Origin: Spirometra erinaceieuropaei
Taxonomy: Eukaryota; Platyhelminthes; Cestoda; Diphyllobothriidea; Diphyllobothriidae
NCBI GenBank assembly: GCA_902702965.1
Contig: CACRXP010000045.1
Coordinates: forward strand, 197,191 to 261,190
DNA: 64,000 nt
Reading direction: 5' to 3'
Positions 22,301 to 33,800 of the stretch are shown here, in pieces. The notes under the pieces are model-generated. The model ran no database searches. It was not told the origin of the DNA and saw nothing but the letters and a program-made list of their open reading frames with translations. Numbering within the stretch: the stretch's first letter is position 1; the number at the start of each line of letters is the position of its first letter. The translations under genes and the position numbers were made by a program.

Positions 22301-24329
22301 TGTTCGCCCGCGTCTTCTGCAGTCCAAAAAGTTCTCTTTCAACATGCAAAAATGTTGAATGAGACTTATGTGGCTGTAAAGTGAGTCTAAGAAAAGATAG
22401 TTTAATGCGGAATAATTCAGACTTATAAGAATATCAAAAATCGATGGAAAAACTCATGCCAACTAAGCAGTCTTTCTCGAATAACCTGGTTTCTGCAGGT
22501 AACCATTAAAGCACGCATCCAAAAGCCCATGCTCCGATGTGCCTAAAACATAACTAAACCGCTGTCCTTCCGTGTAACTACGATCAAATCGAGGAACGTG
22601 ATTCAGTATGATAAAATACGCTAAATGCAGAATCGATATAACAGAAAGGACCAACGTGCTTCGTCAGACGCTCTGCTTCTCAACTAAATCGCAAGAAAAT
22701 GCTGTAAGTATTTAGAGCGACCAGTTGCATGACACCGGATATCCTTCACATCGGACAATTGACTAAAATACGGATGTATAGTATTACCACTTACATCTGT
22801 ACTAGTCCCCACCATAGTGATATTTTTTTCGGTATATTGTGTTATGCCATGAATTGTGCCAAAGAAAAAATGTCTTTACTACGCAATGAACCAACCAGTT
22901 CTGTTGGTTCGCTTGCAGAATTGCTAAATTTCGATTAAGCGATGGCTTCCTGACGGAGGCAACAGAATCCGAAACTACTAATTTAGTTTCCCGTGCCTTT
23001 ATCCATATTCTCTCTGTTTTTACATTACTTGTCGACAAGTCAACATCTTAGCGGGATCCAGTTTGAATCGGCTAGGCAACATTAAATTAGCAGGTTTCAA
23101 TCCTTACCAATATCCGTGAATTACAACGTTCTTAAGTAGCGGATAATTCTGACAAGTGTAATTTGTCTTATTTGCCCGGGCGCATGACTCATTCAGCAAT
23201 GCCTCGTGTGTTTTAAACTTCAGCCGGCTTTTATGAGGGTATCTCCTAACCCACCTCCTTATCCCGCAAAGTGCAAAGCATTATTCAGCAAAGTGGATAG
23301 ATACGCACCCTAACGTACGGCCATGGAGTGTTGCGGAAAGACCGTATGCGTCCGGAGTTTGCATCAAGAAAGTGACGAGTGCCTTGCCAGTTTCCATTGT
23401 TCGTTCAGGCTCCATTTAAGGATAAAATAAGCTTTATTATAACGCTTCCTACTGAACCCGTTTTCGTTCTAGCTCCATCTACCTTGGTATCAGTTGCACA
23501 TTTTGCGATAACGGATGCTTAACATATAATCAGGCTGTTTGAAAAATCCTAGCCGATGTTTCCGCTTGCTATACATAGACTGCATATATATTGCTATACA
23601 TACACTACATATACTTCTGCTGCTGCATGTCCTATTTTAGATGTTTAATAATTGATGTGTATTTCTTAATAATCATTCTATATTTTCCTGCACAGCACAA
23701 TTTTAAAACACATAAATCCCTATTGGCCAAGGTAAAGACGAAGGATTGCGTTTACGTCCCTTGCATGAGTTAAAACATGGTCACAATGCTTCCCAAACAG
23801 CGTGCCAATATTAACCGAGCACGGGGAGAAGGGTTCACAAGTGATCGGAGAGTATGGAGGTGATTTCGAAAATTCCGAATTAGCAATGAGAGCCTTGAAG
23901 ATGAAGGAGGAAGATGATGCGTCCCTAACAATGAACTCATGGATATAGTTATTGAAAAAGAACAATGTCATACTGCCAGGGTAATGTCTGAGAAACTTGA
24001 TATCAGTATTTTAGCGGTGTGCGACCAAGTAATTTAAATTGATGATGTGAAAAGACCCGATAAATGTGTCACAGATGAGCTCAATACGAGTCAGGCAGTT
24101 GGACGTTTTGAAGTGTATTCGATGGTCACTCCAGGAAAATCTAATGATTCGTTTTATATCGAACACTGATGTGGGATTAGATTTGGATTCTCTAAGATAA
24201 CCATAAGGAAATGGGGCCTGGTCGTGACAAAGCACCAAGACATTTCCCGAAACCGCAGTAGCTCTAACATAAAATTATGGCAACATTATTGTGGTATTGC
24301 TATTGCTGTTGTCTATTACAGCTTTCTAG
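22301..24329. other. no gene recognised
   Basis: A MITE-1-like arm scrap may lie at 22370-22500. The remainder has ORFs of 60-83 codons without motifs, and TA-rich short repeats near 23560-23620. Confidence 0.45.
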
Positions 24330-24479
24330 AGAAAAACAAGAGCAATGGAAACGAAGACAGGAATCCCCGGAAGCAGTCTTGAAGAAAGAAGCACGATCGC
24401 TGCGACAAGAGCTTAAATGGCCTGACGTTTCGGATTCCTGCTCGAACACATCATCAGAGACAAAAGCAGATACTGCGCT
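24330..24479 (-). mobile_element. PLE-D 3' tail, inverted arm
   Basis: On the minus strand: CTGATGATGTGTTCGAGCAG, GAATCCGAAACGTCAGGCC, then the CAGCGATCGTG and CTTC tail to about 24330. It stands head to head with the plus-strand tail that starts at 24480, with no spacer. An apparent 68-codon plus-strand ORF (24277-24483) is a shadow of this arm. Confidence 0.8.
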
Positions 24480-24560
24480 CTGATGATGGGTTCGAGCAGG
24501 AATCCGAAACGCCAGGCTAATAAGGCTTTTATCCCAGCGATCGTGTCTCCTCCTTTAAAA
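24480..24560 (+). mobile_element. PLE-D 3' tail, plus arm
   Basis: CTGATGATGGGTTCGAGCAG, GAATCCGAAACGCCAGG, then TTATCCCAGCGATCGTGTC. Stem GGGTTC/GAATCC (six pairs with one G-U) and loop GAGCAG. It mirrors 24330-24479. Confidence 0.8.
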
Positions 24561-25314
24561 ACAAGAGCATCACAGCAGAGATTTACAGCAAGCGACTCGA
24601 ATAATTGCATGTTAACTTGGGAAAATCGATGTGACCCAGTTTTGCTCCACGAAATCGCGCAGCCGCGTTTTATCAGGATGACACAGCAAAAACTCAGTGG
24701 CTTGGGATACGAGATTTTCCACATCTCCCATATTTACCCGATCTTCCACCCACTGAAAACCACTTTTTCAAGCACTAAGACACCTTTTTATGCAACAAAA
24801 GTTTCAAGAACAAAGTTGAAGTAAAGAATGAATTCAAAGATTTCCTAACATCAACACCGGTGATGTTTCATCGAACGTGCATAAATGAACTTGTTCATCG
24901 ATGATAGGCATGCATAAATGTCCAGGGATTATAACTTGACTAGTCTAAACATGTACAGCGTTCAATGTCTCAAAAGTAAGTGTTCGTTTTTGAAATCGGC
25001 TGGTATTTTCCGAACAGCCTAATAATATCCTGTCCAAGAACATGACATCAGTAGGTTTACTAAAAAAAAACCGCCGGTCGTTTTCAACATGATGTATTCA
25101 GTAAGCGATCAGTCCCTTCGAAATATGCGATGTACCGTTAGCCCCGTGCCTCGAAAAACATTAGGTAGTATCCGCTCTGGAGTTAAGATCCCAAGCTTGA
25201 TCTCATTATTGGGACGGCAATGAGTGAAGTTAGTGGAGCCGTAGTTACGCCAAGACTGAAACCAGCAATTCCTGTATGCATGACCTATTTTCGTATATGA
25301 CATGACAACTGTGA
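24561..25314. other. no gene recognised
   Basis: Nothing recognised beyond ORFs of chance length. Confidence 0.45.
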
Positions 25315-26015
25315 AGAAGGAGACACGATCAATGGGATAGGAGATTTGTTAGTCTGGCGTTTCGGATTTGTGCTCGAGCCCATCATCAAGGACAATAGTA
25401 GATAGGGGTGGTTCATGCACAAGGGGCTGCAGTATTTATAGGATGCAGTCCCCATGCTACCGCATACCTATGGATATTCACGGCTCTCCTCCTTAATTAA
25501 GGATTGTTGAAATTGGTGTAATGGTAGTCTGATGGCCAATATTCGCGCCATTCATTTCTGCAATTTAATCACGTTGTTGGATGCTGTTTTGATGATGGAT
25601 CGACCATCTGAACCACCGATCGTGGCGTTAGGAAAAGTGTTCACCTGTGCGCTCGCCGAGTGGCTAATTTCTCCGCCTAGGCGAAGTCTCGGCACTGGGC
25701 ATGGAAGGGGCATGTCATTGGACTTGTTAATGGACTGGGGGTGGGCAGTGAACCATGACTCAGCAGCTCCCGGCTCACGCGGTTGTCACCTCTTGCGAGA
25801 ATTTCGGTCTTTGAATGTGTGGCCGGATCTCGTCGAATAAGGCGCAACTTGAGCGTTCGCGTCATTTCTCTGCACTGCTGCAGCGTGTTCGGTCATTCGC
25901 TTTCGGAGCTGTTTTCCGGTTTTTCCTGGCGTGGTGACTTTGTCCGCAACTGCACCAGATCCGATAAACGACTCCAGACGTTTCCTGCCGTGGCAGTGGA
26001 TCTTTCGGTTTGGCT
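25315..26015 (-). pseudogene. Penelope-like element D, GIY-YIG endonuclease and tail
   Basis: The minus strand from about 26015 reads the PLE-D linker (CCACTGCCACGGCAGGAAACG), then SGVVYRIWCSCGQS, the frame-broken second half of the GIY-YIG block, AEHAAAV-like and KTEILARGDNRVSRELL sequence, then a non-coding stretch and the ribozyme-like tail (TTGATGATGG...GAAACGCCAG, minus strand of 25357-25390). A one-base insertion in the YVG-equivalent position is shared with the copy at 33.4 kb. It is 5'-truncated. A plus-strand tail scrap starts 20 bp beyond its 5' end. Confidence 0.82.
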
Positions 26016-26035
26016 ATCTGACGTCTACTAGTTAC

Positions 26036-26122
26036 CCCCGGCTAATAAAGCTCTTATCCCAGCGATCTTGTCACCTTCACGACTGCTTTCTGGGACTAGT
26101 CCGTTTGCTTCTATTGGCATGA
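26036..26122 (+). mobile_element. PLE-D tail scrap, inverted relative to its neighbour
   Basis: CTAATAAAGCTCTTATCCC, AGCGATCTTGTC, then the terminal block ending GCTTCTATTGG. It is the 3' end of a PLE-D tail, in opposite orientation to 25315-26015. Confidence 0.75.
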
Positions 26123-26459
26123 TAACCGTCTAACCTGCACTGGAGAGCCTCAGTCATCGACGACGATTCCTGGTATCAAAAAGGATTAGTGATTTTTTCC
26201 ATTGCATTGCTGCAATAAGTAGATTTCCTCCCTATCCTGCACGTGATTGTTGTCTGACAACTGGCCGAAGAAACAGGAATTCAGTAACTCAGAGCTTGCG
26301 CAGTTGTCAACCTTCGGCATCGCAGAACTTGGGATTCTTACTTGGTAGTGTAGAGTGAGCTAATCCTCACTGCTAGTGTGCGCCGGCCATCCCTATCCAG
26401 AACGCCCTCCCGAATTCTGCGACGTGGCCGCTTAGCCCAACAATTTATCCGACCAGTTC

Positions 26460-27382
26460 CAGAAGATGTGCTTACTAATGAAATGTTAACTAAAATTCTA
26501 AAAGGTTACTCAAGGAGACTTATAATATTTATCACCTTGCAACACAATACCACGATAATTCAGTTACTTTAGGATGCCGGCTTTTGAATGGCCGTCTTTC
26601 CAGCCGCCGTCAAAGAATGACTGATTAAGTAGCGTGGACGTTTCTCATTGATCTTGGGCGCCCATATAAATTTAATTATATTTCCTGGAAAACATGTCCA
26701 AAAGTATTCACTTTTTGCTCATTTTGTAGAAAATTACGTCTTCTTCCAACCTTATACTCGAAGGAAGGGTAGAATTTGGTTTTCAAACGCTTTTACAATC
26801 CCAAATTGATTCCGAACCCCGACCGGCGGTAACATTTGCATTTAAGGTTTCCCAACTACAAGTCGTATACTCTCCGCGTACGGAAAACCATGTATTTCTC
26901 TACAGTATTAAGAGGAGAGCGTATGGGGCTGATAAAATGTAGCAGTGGGTTTGAGCCATATTGTAAGCTTTACAAGCAACTTTATTAAATGCAGGGACAC
27001 GAGGTTTTATCAATAGCCAATCCACGGTCTTAAAAAAGCATAATCATAGCCTTTTTAAAAACCCAATCATGCCTATCCGCTTAGCACAAAATGTGAAAAT
27101 ATCTCGTACGCATATATTCTATGAGACATATTTGAATTCACGAAGGCATCGAAAATCAATGTGAAAAGCTCCCGCTACTTAAGTAGCCATTTTTTTGCAG
27201 AGTGCAGTTTTTGCGGGAACCGGAAAGAAGCTTATTCAAAAGCCGGCATCCTGAAGTAACTGGCATATTATGGGATTATGCCATATGGGGATTAATATTA
27301 CAGCCCTACTTAAGTAATCTTTTCGGGCCGAAAAAGCTTTTCAGAATTTCGATTGACATTTCGTGAGTTAGCACATCTGTTG
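26460..27382. mobile_element. MITE-1, copy 6
   Basis: The left end is CAGAAGATGTGCTTACTAATG and the right end is GTTAGCACATCTGTTG. It is 923 bp with inverted arms and a unique centre in the 40.2 kb orientation. The TA flanks are not preserved. It is non-coding. Confidence 0.8.
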
Positions 27383-28949
27383 CAGTTATCTGCTGAAATA
27401 CCCCGGCTTTATAGCGGGCTTTTCGCATCCGCATACGCTGGCTGATGACTTCTCTTGGCCAGTGGAGGATTTCAACTCCGAGTCTTACGAGAACAGAGCT
27501 GATGACTTCCAATGCGCTCTGAACTCAGGAGAAAGCTCCAAAATACCTGAATTCCATCAATGTTGTTCTTTGCTGCCAATTTCTGCATATAGCAGTTGGC
27601 AACGCTACGCAGATGATCATTCATTCTGAAAATATTGCGACTCTGCAACCCTGTCCACTGTTTCGCCGCAGCGGGGCACACATGGCTGCCATGAAGTTGT
27701 TATTGTGGCTGTCTCTTGCGGGCAGTACATGAATTTAATTTTTTTGCTAAACACCTCGGTTCTTAGGTCGTCACAATCTTTGTGACAGATAAGGATATCA
27801 AAAAAGATCCTTTAAGTCCCCTCCCCCTCCTCCTCCTCCTCCTCCTCCTCCACCTTCTACTCCAACAGGGGTTTTTTTCCAGGAGGACCGCGTCGAAGTG
27901 TTTACCAACTATTCAGGGATTCTCTTTGCACGCGTATCGCTTGCTGAAACCTTACGGAGTTAGTCGTTGCCAGTCACGCAGCATTTACCTCGCGCTTCAG
28001 TGCCTCTGGGGATTGAGCTAGCATGCTACACAGAATTGAAGAGCTTCCCATTCAGTTCTCGGAATACAATGGCTGTTCTTGCCATTATTTGAAATGGCGA
28101 AACGCCTCTTTCCCGTAAATGTGATAACAGGGCCTTTTTCTGCCGTAGGTACTTTTACTGTATCGTATGAGAGCTTGAAAAGTACGCCTCTTGACTTGGG
28201 AGCCATGTCGACTGACGAAATATATTCAGCACAGTTCAGTTTATTTGAGGATATTTTGGGTGCGGACTCTTGAACTCTTTATTTGTTACAGTCAACAGAA
28301 ATATGTTGCTATTAACTTAAGTTTATGTAAGTTTTTTTACCGTGGCAGTCTGGCTCACATAAGTGAAAATCAAATCTTCTGCAACGATTACACTGACAAT
28401 TTCCACATCGATCACAAGACCTGCATTTTTACATCAATCGTACCATTCGTCGATAGGCAACGTGCATGCTTGCCTTTCCAGACAACGTCTAACCAGCCAC
28501 CGCTTGGAGGTTGAGCGCACAGTTGTGTCACCAGTCTTCCAGGCATTCTTTGTCAGGGTGAAATTGCAACGATCCCGCCCATGTAATCACAGTTCCTGCA
28601 CGGTTTTGTCAGGTCCCTGAGGACTGCTCGTTTGGTCTACCCCCTGTTTAGTGGGCTTTAAAGGAGACAGACTGGAAGTGCGCTATTTTCAGGGCATCCG
28701 TAGGCAGCTTGACGGATGACAAAGCGTTTTACTCATAAAACCGATTAGAGCACGCTCCGGGTAGAAGTATATCGAAAGACGTCACAGGGGAAACTCACGG
28801 ATAAATGCTCTTCCGTGAACAACACCCATGAGCCAGTCTGTCGGCCAACTGCCGTGAATACAGTGATCTCTTGCCGATCGCGAGGGTGTGCGTTTCAGAA
28901 CCTCCACAAAATGCAAAAGTCCACGTAGTAAATACCGTAGGGTAAGGGG
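27383..28949. other. no gene recognised; (CCT)n microsatellite inside
   Basis: A CCT/CTC microsatellite lies at 27826-27852 and gives a poly-Leu shadow ORF. Other ORFs of 60-107 codons (for example 28191-28514) have no known motif. No repeat family of this window was found here. Confidence 0.45.
27826..27852. repeat. (CCT)n microsatellite
   Basis: About eight to nine CCT units. Confidence 0.95.
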
Positions 28950-29240
28950 ATACCATACTAACATCACAGGTACTAGCCAAAAGCACATACACGCGTATGC
29001 GCCGATATTCTGCCGCTGCATGACACAGCTGTGAGCGATTCGGCTCATCAGTGGGTCCCCCAACATTCCTAGTCTGCTTTCTGGTAACTTCTCCAATTTA
29101 GAAATTATTGCTTTTTAATTTTAGCAGAAATCGACTGCTCAGCTCATTCTAGGTCTATAGGCTTAGACTGAAATTATCTATGTTTGAATAATTGGGTCGA
29201 AGTCCATCGGCCACAGCTGTTACCCGCTGTTTTATGATTA
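28950..29240 (+). repeat. repeat X, copy 2
   Basis: Starts with TAAGGGGATACCATACTAAC, then ACAGGTACTAGCCAAAAGC. The middle has GCTGCATGACACAGCTGTGA, and the end is GTCGAAGTCCATCGGCCACAG. It aligns end to end with the 58.8 kb copy. Confidence 0.75.
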
Positions 29241-29644
29241 TGTTTACATATATTAATTCATTGTAAGCCGTCCTGCTATCTTATAAACATTCCTCACACA
29301 GTGATACAGCATAAGCCCTTTATACTCCACTGAATATAACGTTTTTTGTGTACAACTAACTGGGCGAGTAAAATGATGAAGCATGTTTCAGAACCAAAAA
29401 AACCCGCTTTCCTCGGAAATCCGCGAACCAACAGAAATTTTTCAATAGAACGCAGCCTCTAAAGTCAGGGCTCGACACAGCGAGGGGTTACTGCCTTACG
29501 AAAGACGCCGATGAACGCGGCAGTGGTGGGATTCAAGAATATGGATAGCGCACACACAATGTTTCCTAATACATCCATCGTCTTTACTTGTTTCCGGACC
29601 AGACGATCTGTCGAAGCATGGATTGCATTTTTCCTGTTCATTTA

Positions 29645-30637
29645 CAGTAAATGTGCTAACTCACGAAATGTTAACCGAAATTCTGAACTGCACTTTCGAC
29701 TCGAAAATATTACTTAAGTAGGGTTGTAATATTAGTAATTTTGCAGCATAATCTCATAATAATTCACTTACTACAGGATGCCGGCTTTCGAACGAATTTC
29801 TTTTGAACCGCCTGCAAAAACTGCGCTCTGTAAGAATGATTACTTAAATAGTATAAAATTGTCTCATTGATTTTCGATGTCCTTTTAAATTCAAATATAC
29901 TTAATAGAAAACGTTCATTAATATATTCACTCTTTTAGTTATTTGGCAGAAACCATCGTCCTCTTCAAAGTTTATACTTGAAGGAATGGTATAATTCTGT
30001 TTTAGAAAAGTTTTAGACTATGAGATTTTTAAGACTATGAAGTGCACCCTCATAGAACACCATGTCTCTGGGTTTACTAGCGTTGCTTTCAAAGTTTGCG
30101 ATACGTTTTATGTCCACCGCCTAATTTTATAAAAACCGCACAGACTTCTACCAATATCGCAAAGAAATGCATGATTTTACATTCATGGGAAATATACAGC
30201 TTTTAGTTCGGAAGACCTGCATGCCAGTATAACGACAGGTCGTGTTCATAACTATTCGGTAATTAGAAAAGTATTTTTAAAACCGAATTAAACTCTTCCT
30301 TCAAGTATAAAATTTAGAAAGGACAAAATCTTCTGCCAAATATCTACAAGAATAAACATATTAATGCTGGCTTTCTAAGAAATAAAGCTGGATTTATAAG
30401 GGCATCGAAAAACAATGGGAAAATCTTATACTATTTAAATAGCCAATTTTACAGAGTGTAGATTTTGAGGGAAGCTGGAAAGGAATTAGTGCAAAAAGTT
30501 GGCATCCCAAAGTAACTAAATTATAATGAGATTATGATGCGCGGTGGCTGATATTACAATCCTTTTAAGTGATCTTTTCGAGTCGAAAACGCATTTTAGA
30601 ATTTCGGTTTACATTTTATGAGTTAGTACATCTACTG
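29645..30637. mobile_element. MITE-1, copy 7
   Basis: 993 bp, ends CAGTAAATGTGCTAACTCAC and GTTAGTACATCTACTG, flanked by TA on both sides (29643-29644 and 30638-30639). The arms are inverted and the centre is in the orientation of the 10.6 kb copy. It is non-coding. Confidence 0.88.
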
Positions 30638-30805
30638 TACTTCCTGTTTCGGAGAACGAGTTTACCTCTTCTCAGCTGCTGCCAGGCGTCTCCCAATTTC
30701 CCTATAGTAAAATATCATGCATTTGTAAGATGGGATTCAATCTTTTTCGTTTTTATGTCCTCTGCATAAGAATATACGGTTGGGGAGGTCTTATTTAAAA
30801 AAGAG

Positions 30806-31390
30806 GACGAGGTTTAGTCCTGCTGTCCTATCTCTGTGTTACGATAGGGTAAGTTTTCTAAAAAAATTGTAGACGTGAATACGCTGACTTTGCAAATATC
30901 ACGTATTCCTATCTTCCTTACCATTTTAATCCAGCGAATGACTGTACCACGGGAGGATGAGGGCTTATACGCCAGCCTCAGTTACTTCAGTTATCAGTTC
31001 ACATGCTCATCCCTGCGCGTGCTTCGAACCCTGCTCGTGCGCTCTTTATTATCTTAATCCAGCGAGTAGTCAAGTAGATTTGCTAATGGAATTAGTTGGT
31101 TGGTGTGGAACTCCGTCGGTTCCACTACAATCGCCATGAACTGCGAATTACCACGCGGCTTCATCCGTGGACTTCCAGTTGTGGTTACGCCCCACGTATC
31201 CTCTTACTCCAGCGAGTGGTTGTGTCGGGGGGAGTGTGTACACGCCACCTGCGTGTGCTTCGAGCCCTACTTGCGATCTCTTCCCCTTCCTAGTTTAGCG
31301 AGTGACTAAGTTTGGTATGGTAACTAATATTTTTTTGGCAAGTTAACCATATGGTATAAATCATGTGGAGCTGCAGAACCAAACCTTGCC
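30806..31390 (+). mobile_element. MITE-2 element, copy 2
   Basis: 585 bp. The left end is GACGAGGTTTAGTCCTGC and the right end ...CAGAACCAAACCTTGCC is its inverted counterpart. AAAAGAG is present directly on both sides (30799-30805 and 31391-31397). The interior carries two related modules with GTGCTTCGA(A/G)CCCT...CCAGCGAGT near 30980-31070 and 31220-31310. It is non-coding. Confidence 0.82.
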
Positions 31391-32459
31391 AAAAGAGTAT
31401 GCCGCGACCTTATATAGCAAAGTGCGCATTCTTTGTGGCATTAATCAGCCCGAAAAATTATTATGAAAACTGATGTGCTAGGGAAACGTACTTTATTGTG
31501 GGCAAAACTCGAAAAAGAAGAGGAAGAAATCACCAGGCAGTGATATCTCCTCTGAACAGCTGACACGTGGTAAGGCGTGACGTAGGAAGTTCTTTTGAAG
31601 TAAACTACAGTAAAGAAGCCAGTAATTTAAGAAGGGGAATATTAGAGTGCGAGAACACTTGTAGTCGCCAAAAAGCACAATCGTAGGCAAAGCATTCGCT
31701 GTACGCATATGGCGCCTGAACCAGGAGCCACCAAGAGTGTTTTTGTCTCTCTAGCAGGTCAACTTCTATGTCGACATAAGGGAGCAAACCCAGTTAAAAG
31801 ATAGTTCTAGGGAGTAAAATCCTCGACCTCTCCTTTCCTTTTAAGACACCTTTCCACTGCCTATTTCAGACGTGGAAAATTATATGCTCACATCCACAGC
31901 AATCTGTAATGCCCCAGGATTTACTGATGCGCCACTAAAACAAATACTGACTTACTTGGTTCCTAGTATGGCGACGTTAAAGTGTAAGCCTTGGCATAAA
32001 TTCCCTTCTGTTGCACATGTATGCTTCTTGTACGGGAGATGCTGCAAACACACGCAAAAGTCTGAGAGTAATGTCAGGTTGTAAAAAGCAAGGGGGTTTT
32101 CCTGGTCAAGAGGAAAAAGACTCTGATTTCTGCGTCAGAGGAAAGAGCCTTTACAGTTTTTCAAGAATGATATTGCCAGAGCCCTGTTTTAGATGCTCTT
32201 TTTTGCTGAAGGAGGGAAACGGAGAAATTCCATCAGGGAGTGTGCTAAGAAATAATGCAAAACAAAATGTTTTATGCTTAGTATTCCTTCAAAGAAGGAA
32301 GACGATTAAGACTAAGAAATAGGAAATTGGAATGCAGACATCCCAAGAAATATAATTTGAAAGCAAATATGTTATTTGGGAAGTGGAGAAAACTTTATTG
32401 AGTAAATTTTCGACGTCGGCTCCCATGTAGTCGTCGGACTCCAGTAAGTGTGCAGAAAA
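31391..32459. other. no gene recognised
   Basis: ORFs up to 103 codons (32011-32322, Cys- and Lys-rich) show no family signature. The sequence is AT-rich. Confidence 0.45.
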
Positions 32460-33157
32460 CAATTAACATTCCAAACGTTCTGCAAAATCACTATTCATTT
32501 GGTGCTTCAGCCAGTAAGCGGCCGTCGTGTGCGTCAGTGCGTATTGATCGACTTTCGTCTCTTCCACTTTTCCCTGAGATCTTTGTACGTGGCATCTAAC
32601 TCGATATGCCCGTTGATGCATGGCTCATCGGAGTACATGACTTCAAGAAACCTTCGGCCTTTTTTAGATGGGGAAACTCTCACGATGCGAGTTTTGTTCC
32701 TTGCGACAGTGTGCCCAGTATCAAGAGTGTGCATGGCTATTTGAGACAAGTGGTCTCGCCTCTTAACTGCCAGTTGATGTTCGTGGATGCGTGTAGAGGC
32801 AAATTTTCTCGTTTGGCCACAATATACGCAATCACAGGAATCGCACGGGATCTTATATACGACTTCCTTTTTATCGAGATAGCCAAACCTATCCTTAGGG
32901 TGTACAAGCTGGGTGCGTAAAGTAGTCGTGCCAGTAGTCGTAAAGTAATGTGTGCCACTTTTATCTGGTGTTTCCTCAAGTGTCTTTCAACAAGTTCAGA
33001 CACATTCCTGATGTAGGGAAGGATTCGCCAAGTGTTTGCTTTGGACGCTTGATTGGAACCATCTATTTCCTTTGTTTTTATCCCTTGTTGTCTCATGCAT
33101 CGACGTACAAAATCTCTAGGGTAACCGTTCTAGGAAAATCATTCGAACAGATAATTC
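32460..33157 (-). pseudogene. Penelope-like element C, GIY-YIG endonuclease
   Basis: The minus strand first reads the RT-endonuclease linker (RILPYIRNVSELVERHLRKH), then, after a frameshift near 32930-32945, LVHPKDRFGYLDKKE and VVYKIPCDSCDCVYCGQT, followed by IHEHQLAVKRRDHLS and MHTLDTGHTVARNKTR, ending near 32534. This is a third PLE lineage: the Cys-rich gap between VVY and YCGQT and the EVMYSDEPCINGHIEL end differ from lineages A, B and D. The endonuclease part itself is open, with no stop. RT is missing by truncation. A PLE-D copy starts within 80 bp. Confidence 0.85.
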
Positions 33158-33231
33158 AGCTAAACTTGGTGGCTTTTATTATTCCAACTAGGTATTTTTG
33201 CTCGTTAAATCAGACTTTGGACAGTATTTCG

Positions 33232-33515
33232 GGAGCTAGTGAACCATGACTCAGGCAGTTCGCGGCCCACGCGATTGTCACCTCTAGCGAGAATTTTGGC
33301 CCTGTCGAATTTGAATGTGTGGCCGGATCTCGTCCAATGAGCCGCAGCTTGAGCCTTCGCGTCTTTTCTCCGTACTGCTGCAGCGTGTTCGGCCATTCGA
33401 ATTCGGAACTGTTTTACAGTTTTGCCTGGCGTAGTGGCTTTGTCCGCAACTGCACCGGATCCGATAAACGACTCCAGACGTTTCTTGCCGTGACATCGGT
33501 TATTTCGGTTTCATC
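33232..33515 (-). pseudogene. Penelope-like element D, GIY-YIG endonuclease fragment
   Basis: The minus strand reads SRQETSGVVYRIRCSCGQSH, then, in a shifted frame, AEHAAAVRRKDAKAQAAAHW and FDRAKILARGDNRVGRELPE with SWF at the end. The shift is the same one-base insertion in the YVG block as in the 25.3 kb copy. It is truncated on both sides. The 3' side stops right after SWF, and a plus-strand PLE-D tail begins just past the 5' side. Confidence 0.83.
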
Positions 33516-33534
33516 ACATGGCGCCCATGATAAA

Positions 33535-33800
33535 ATTGCAGCAGTTAACGACGCGAATGTCGACCACCAAACAGTTGTTACTCCAAGTGCAACAATCCTT
33601 GATAAATGCGGGGGGAGGCTTGAATTTTCATAGGTATGCGGTAGCATGACGACTGCATCTTATAAACATTGCAGCCGATTGTGCATGAACCAGCCGTATC
33701 TTCAATTTTGTCTGACGATGATTTCGAGCAGAAATCCGAAAAGCCAGACGAATAAAGCTCTTGTCGCAACGATTTTGTCTTCTTCTTCACGAATGCCTGA
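33535..33800 (+). mobile_element. PLE-D 3' region, plus arm
   Basis: GCAGTTAACGACGCGAATG matches the post-ORF stretch at 51.5 and 52.7 kb. The ribozyme-like tail follows: CTGACGATGATTTCGAGCAG, AAATCCGAAAAGCC (33711-33745), then CTTGTCGCAACGATTTTGTC. It is inverted relative to 33232-33515. Confidence 0.78.

Noticed and set aside
27782..28021. Leu-rich ORF resembling a membrane protein
   Set aside because: The Leu run is the translation of a CCT microsatellite.
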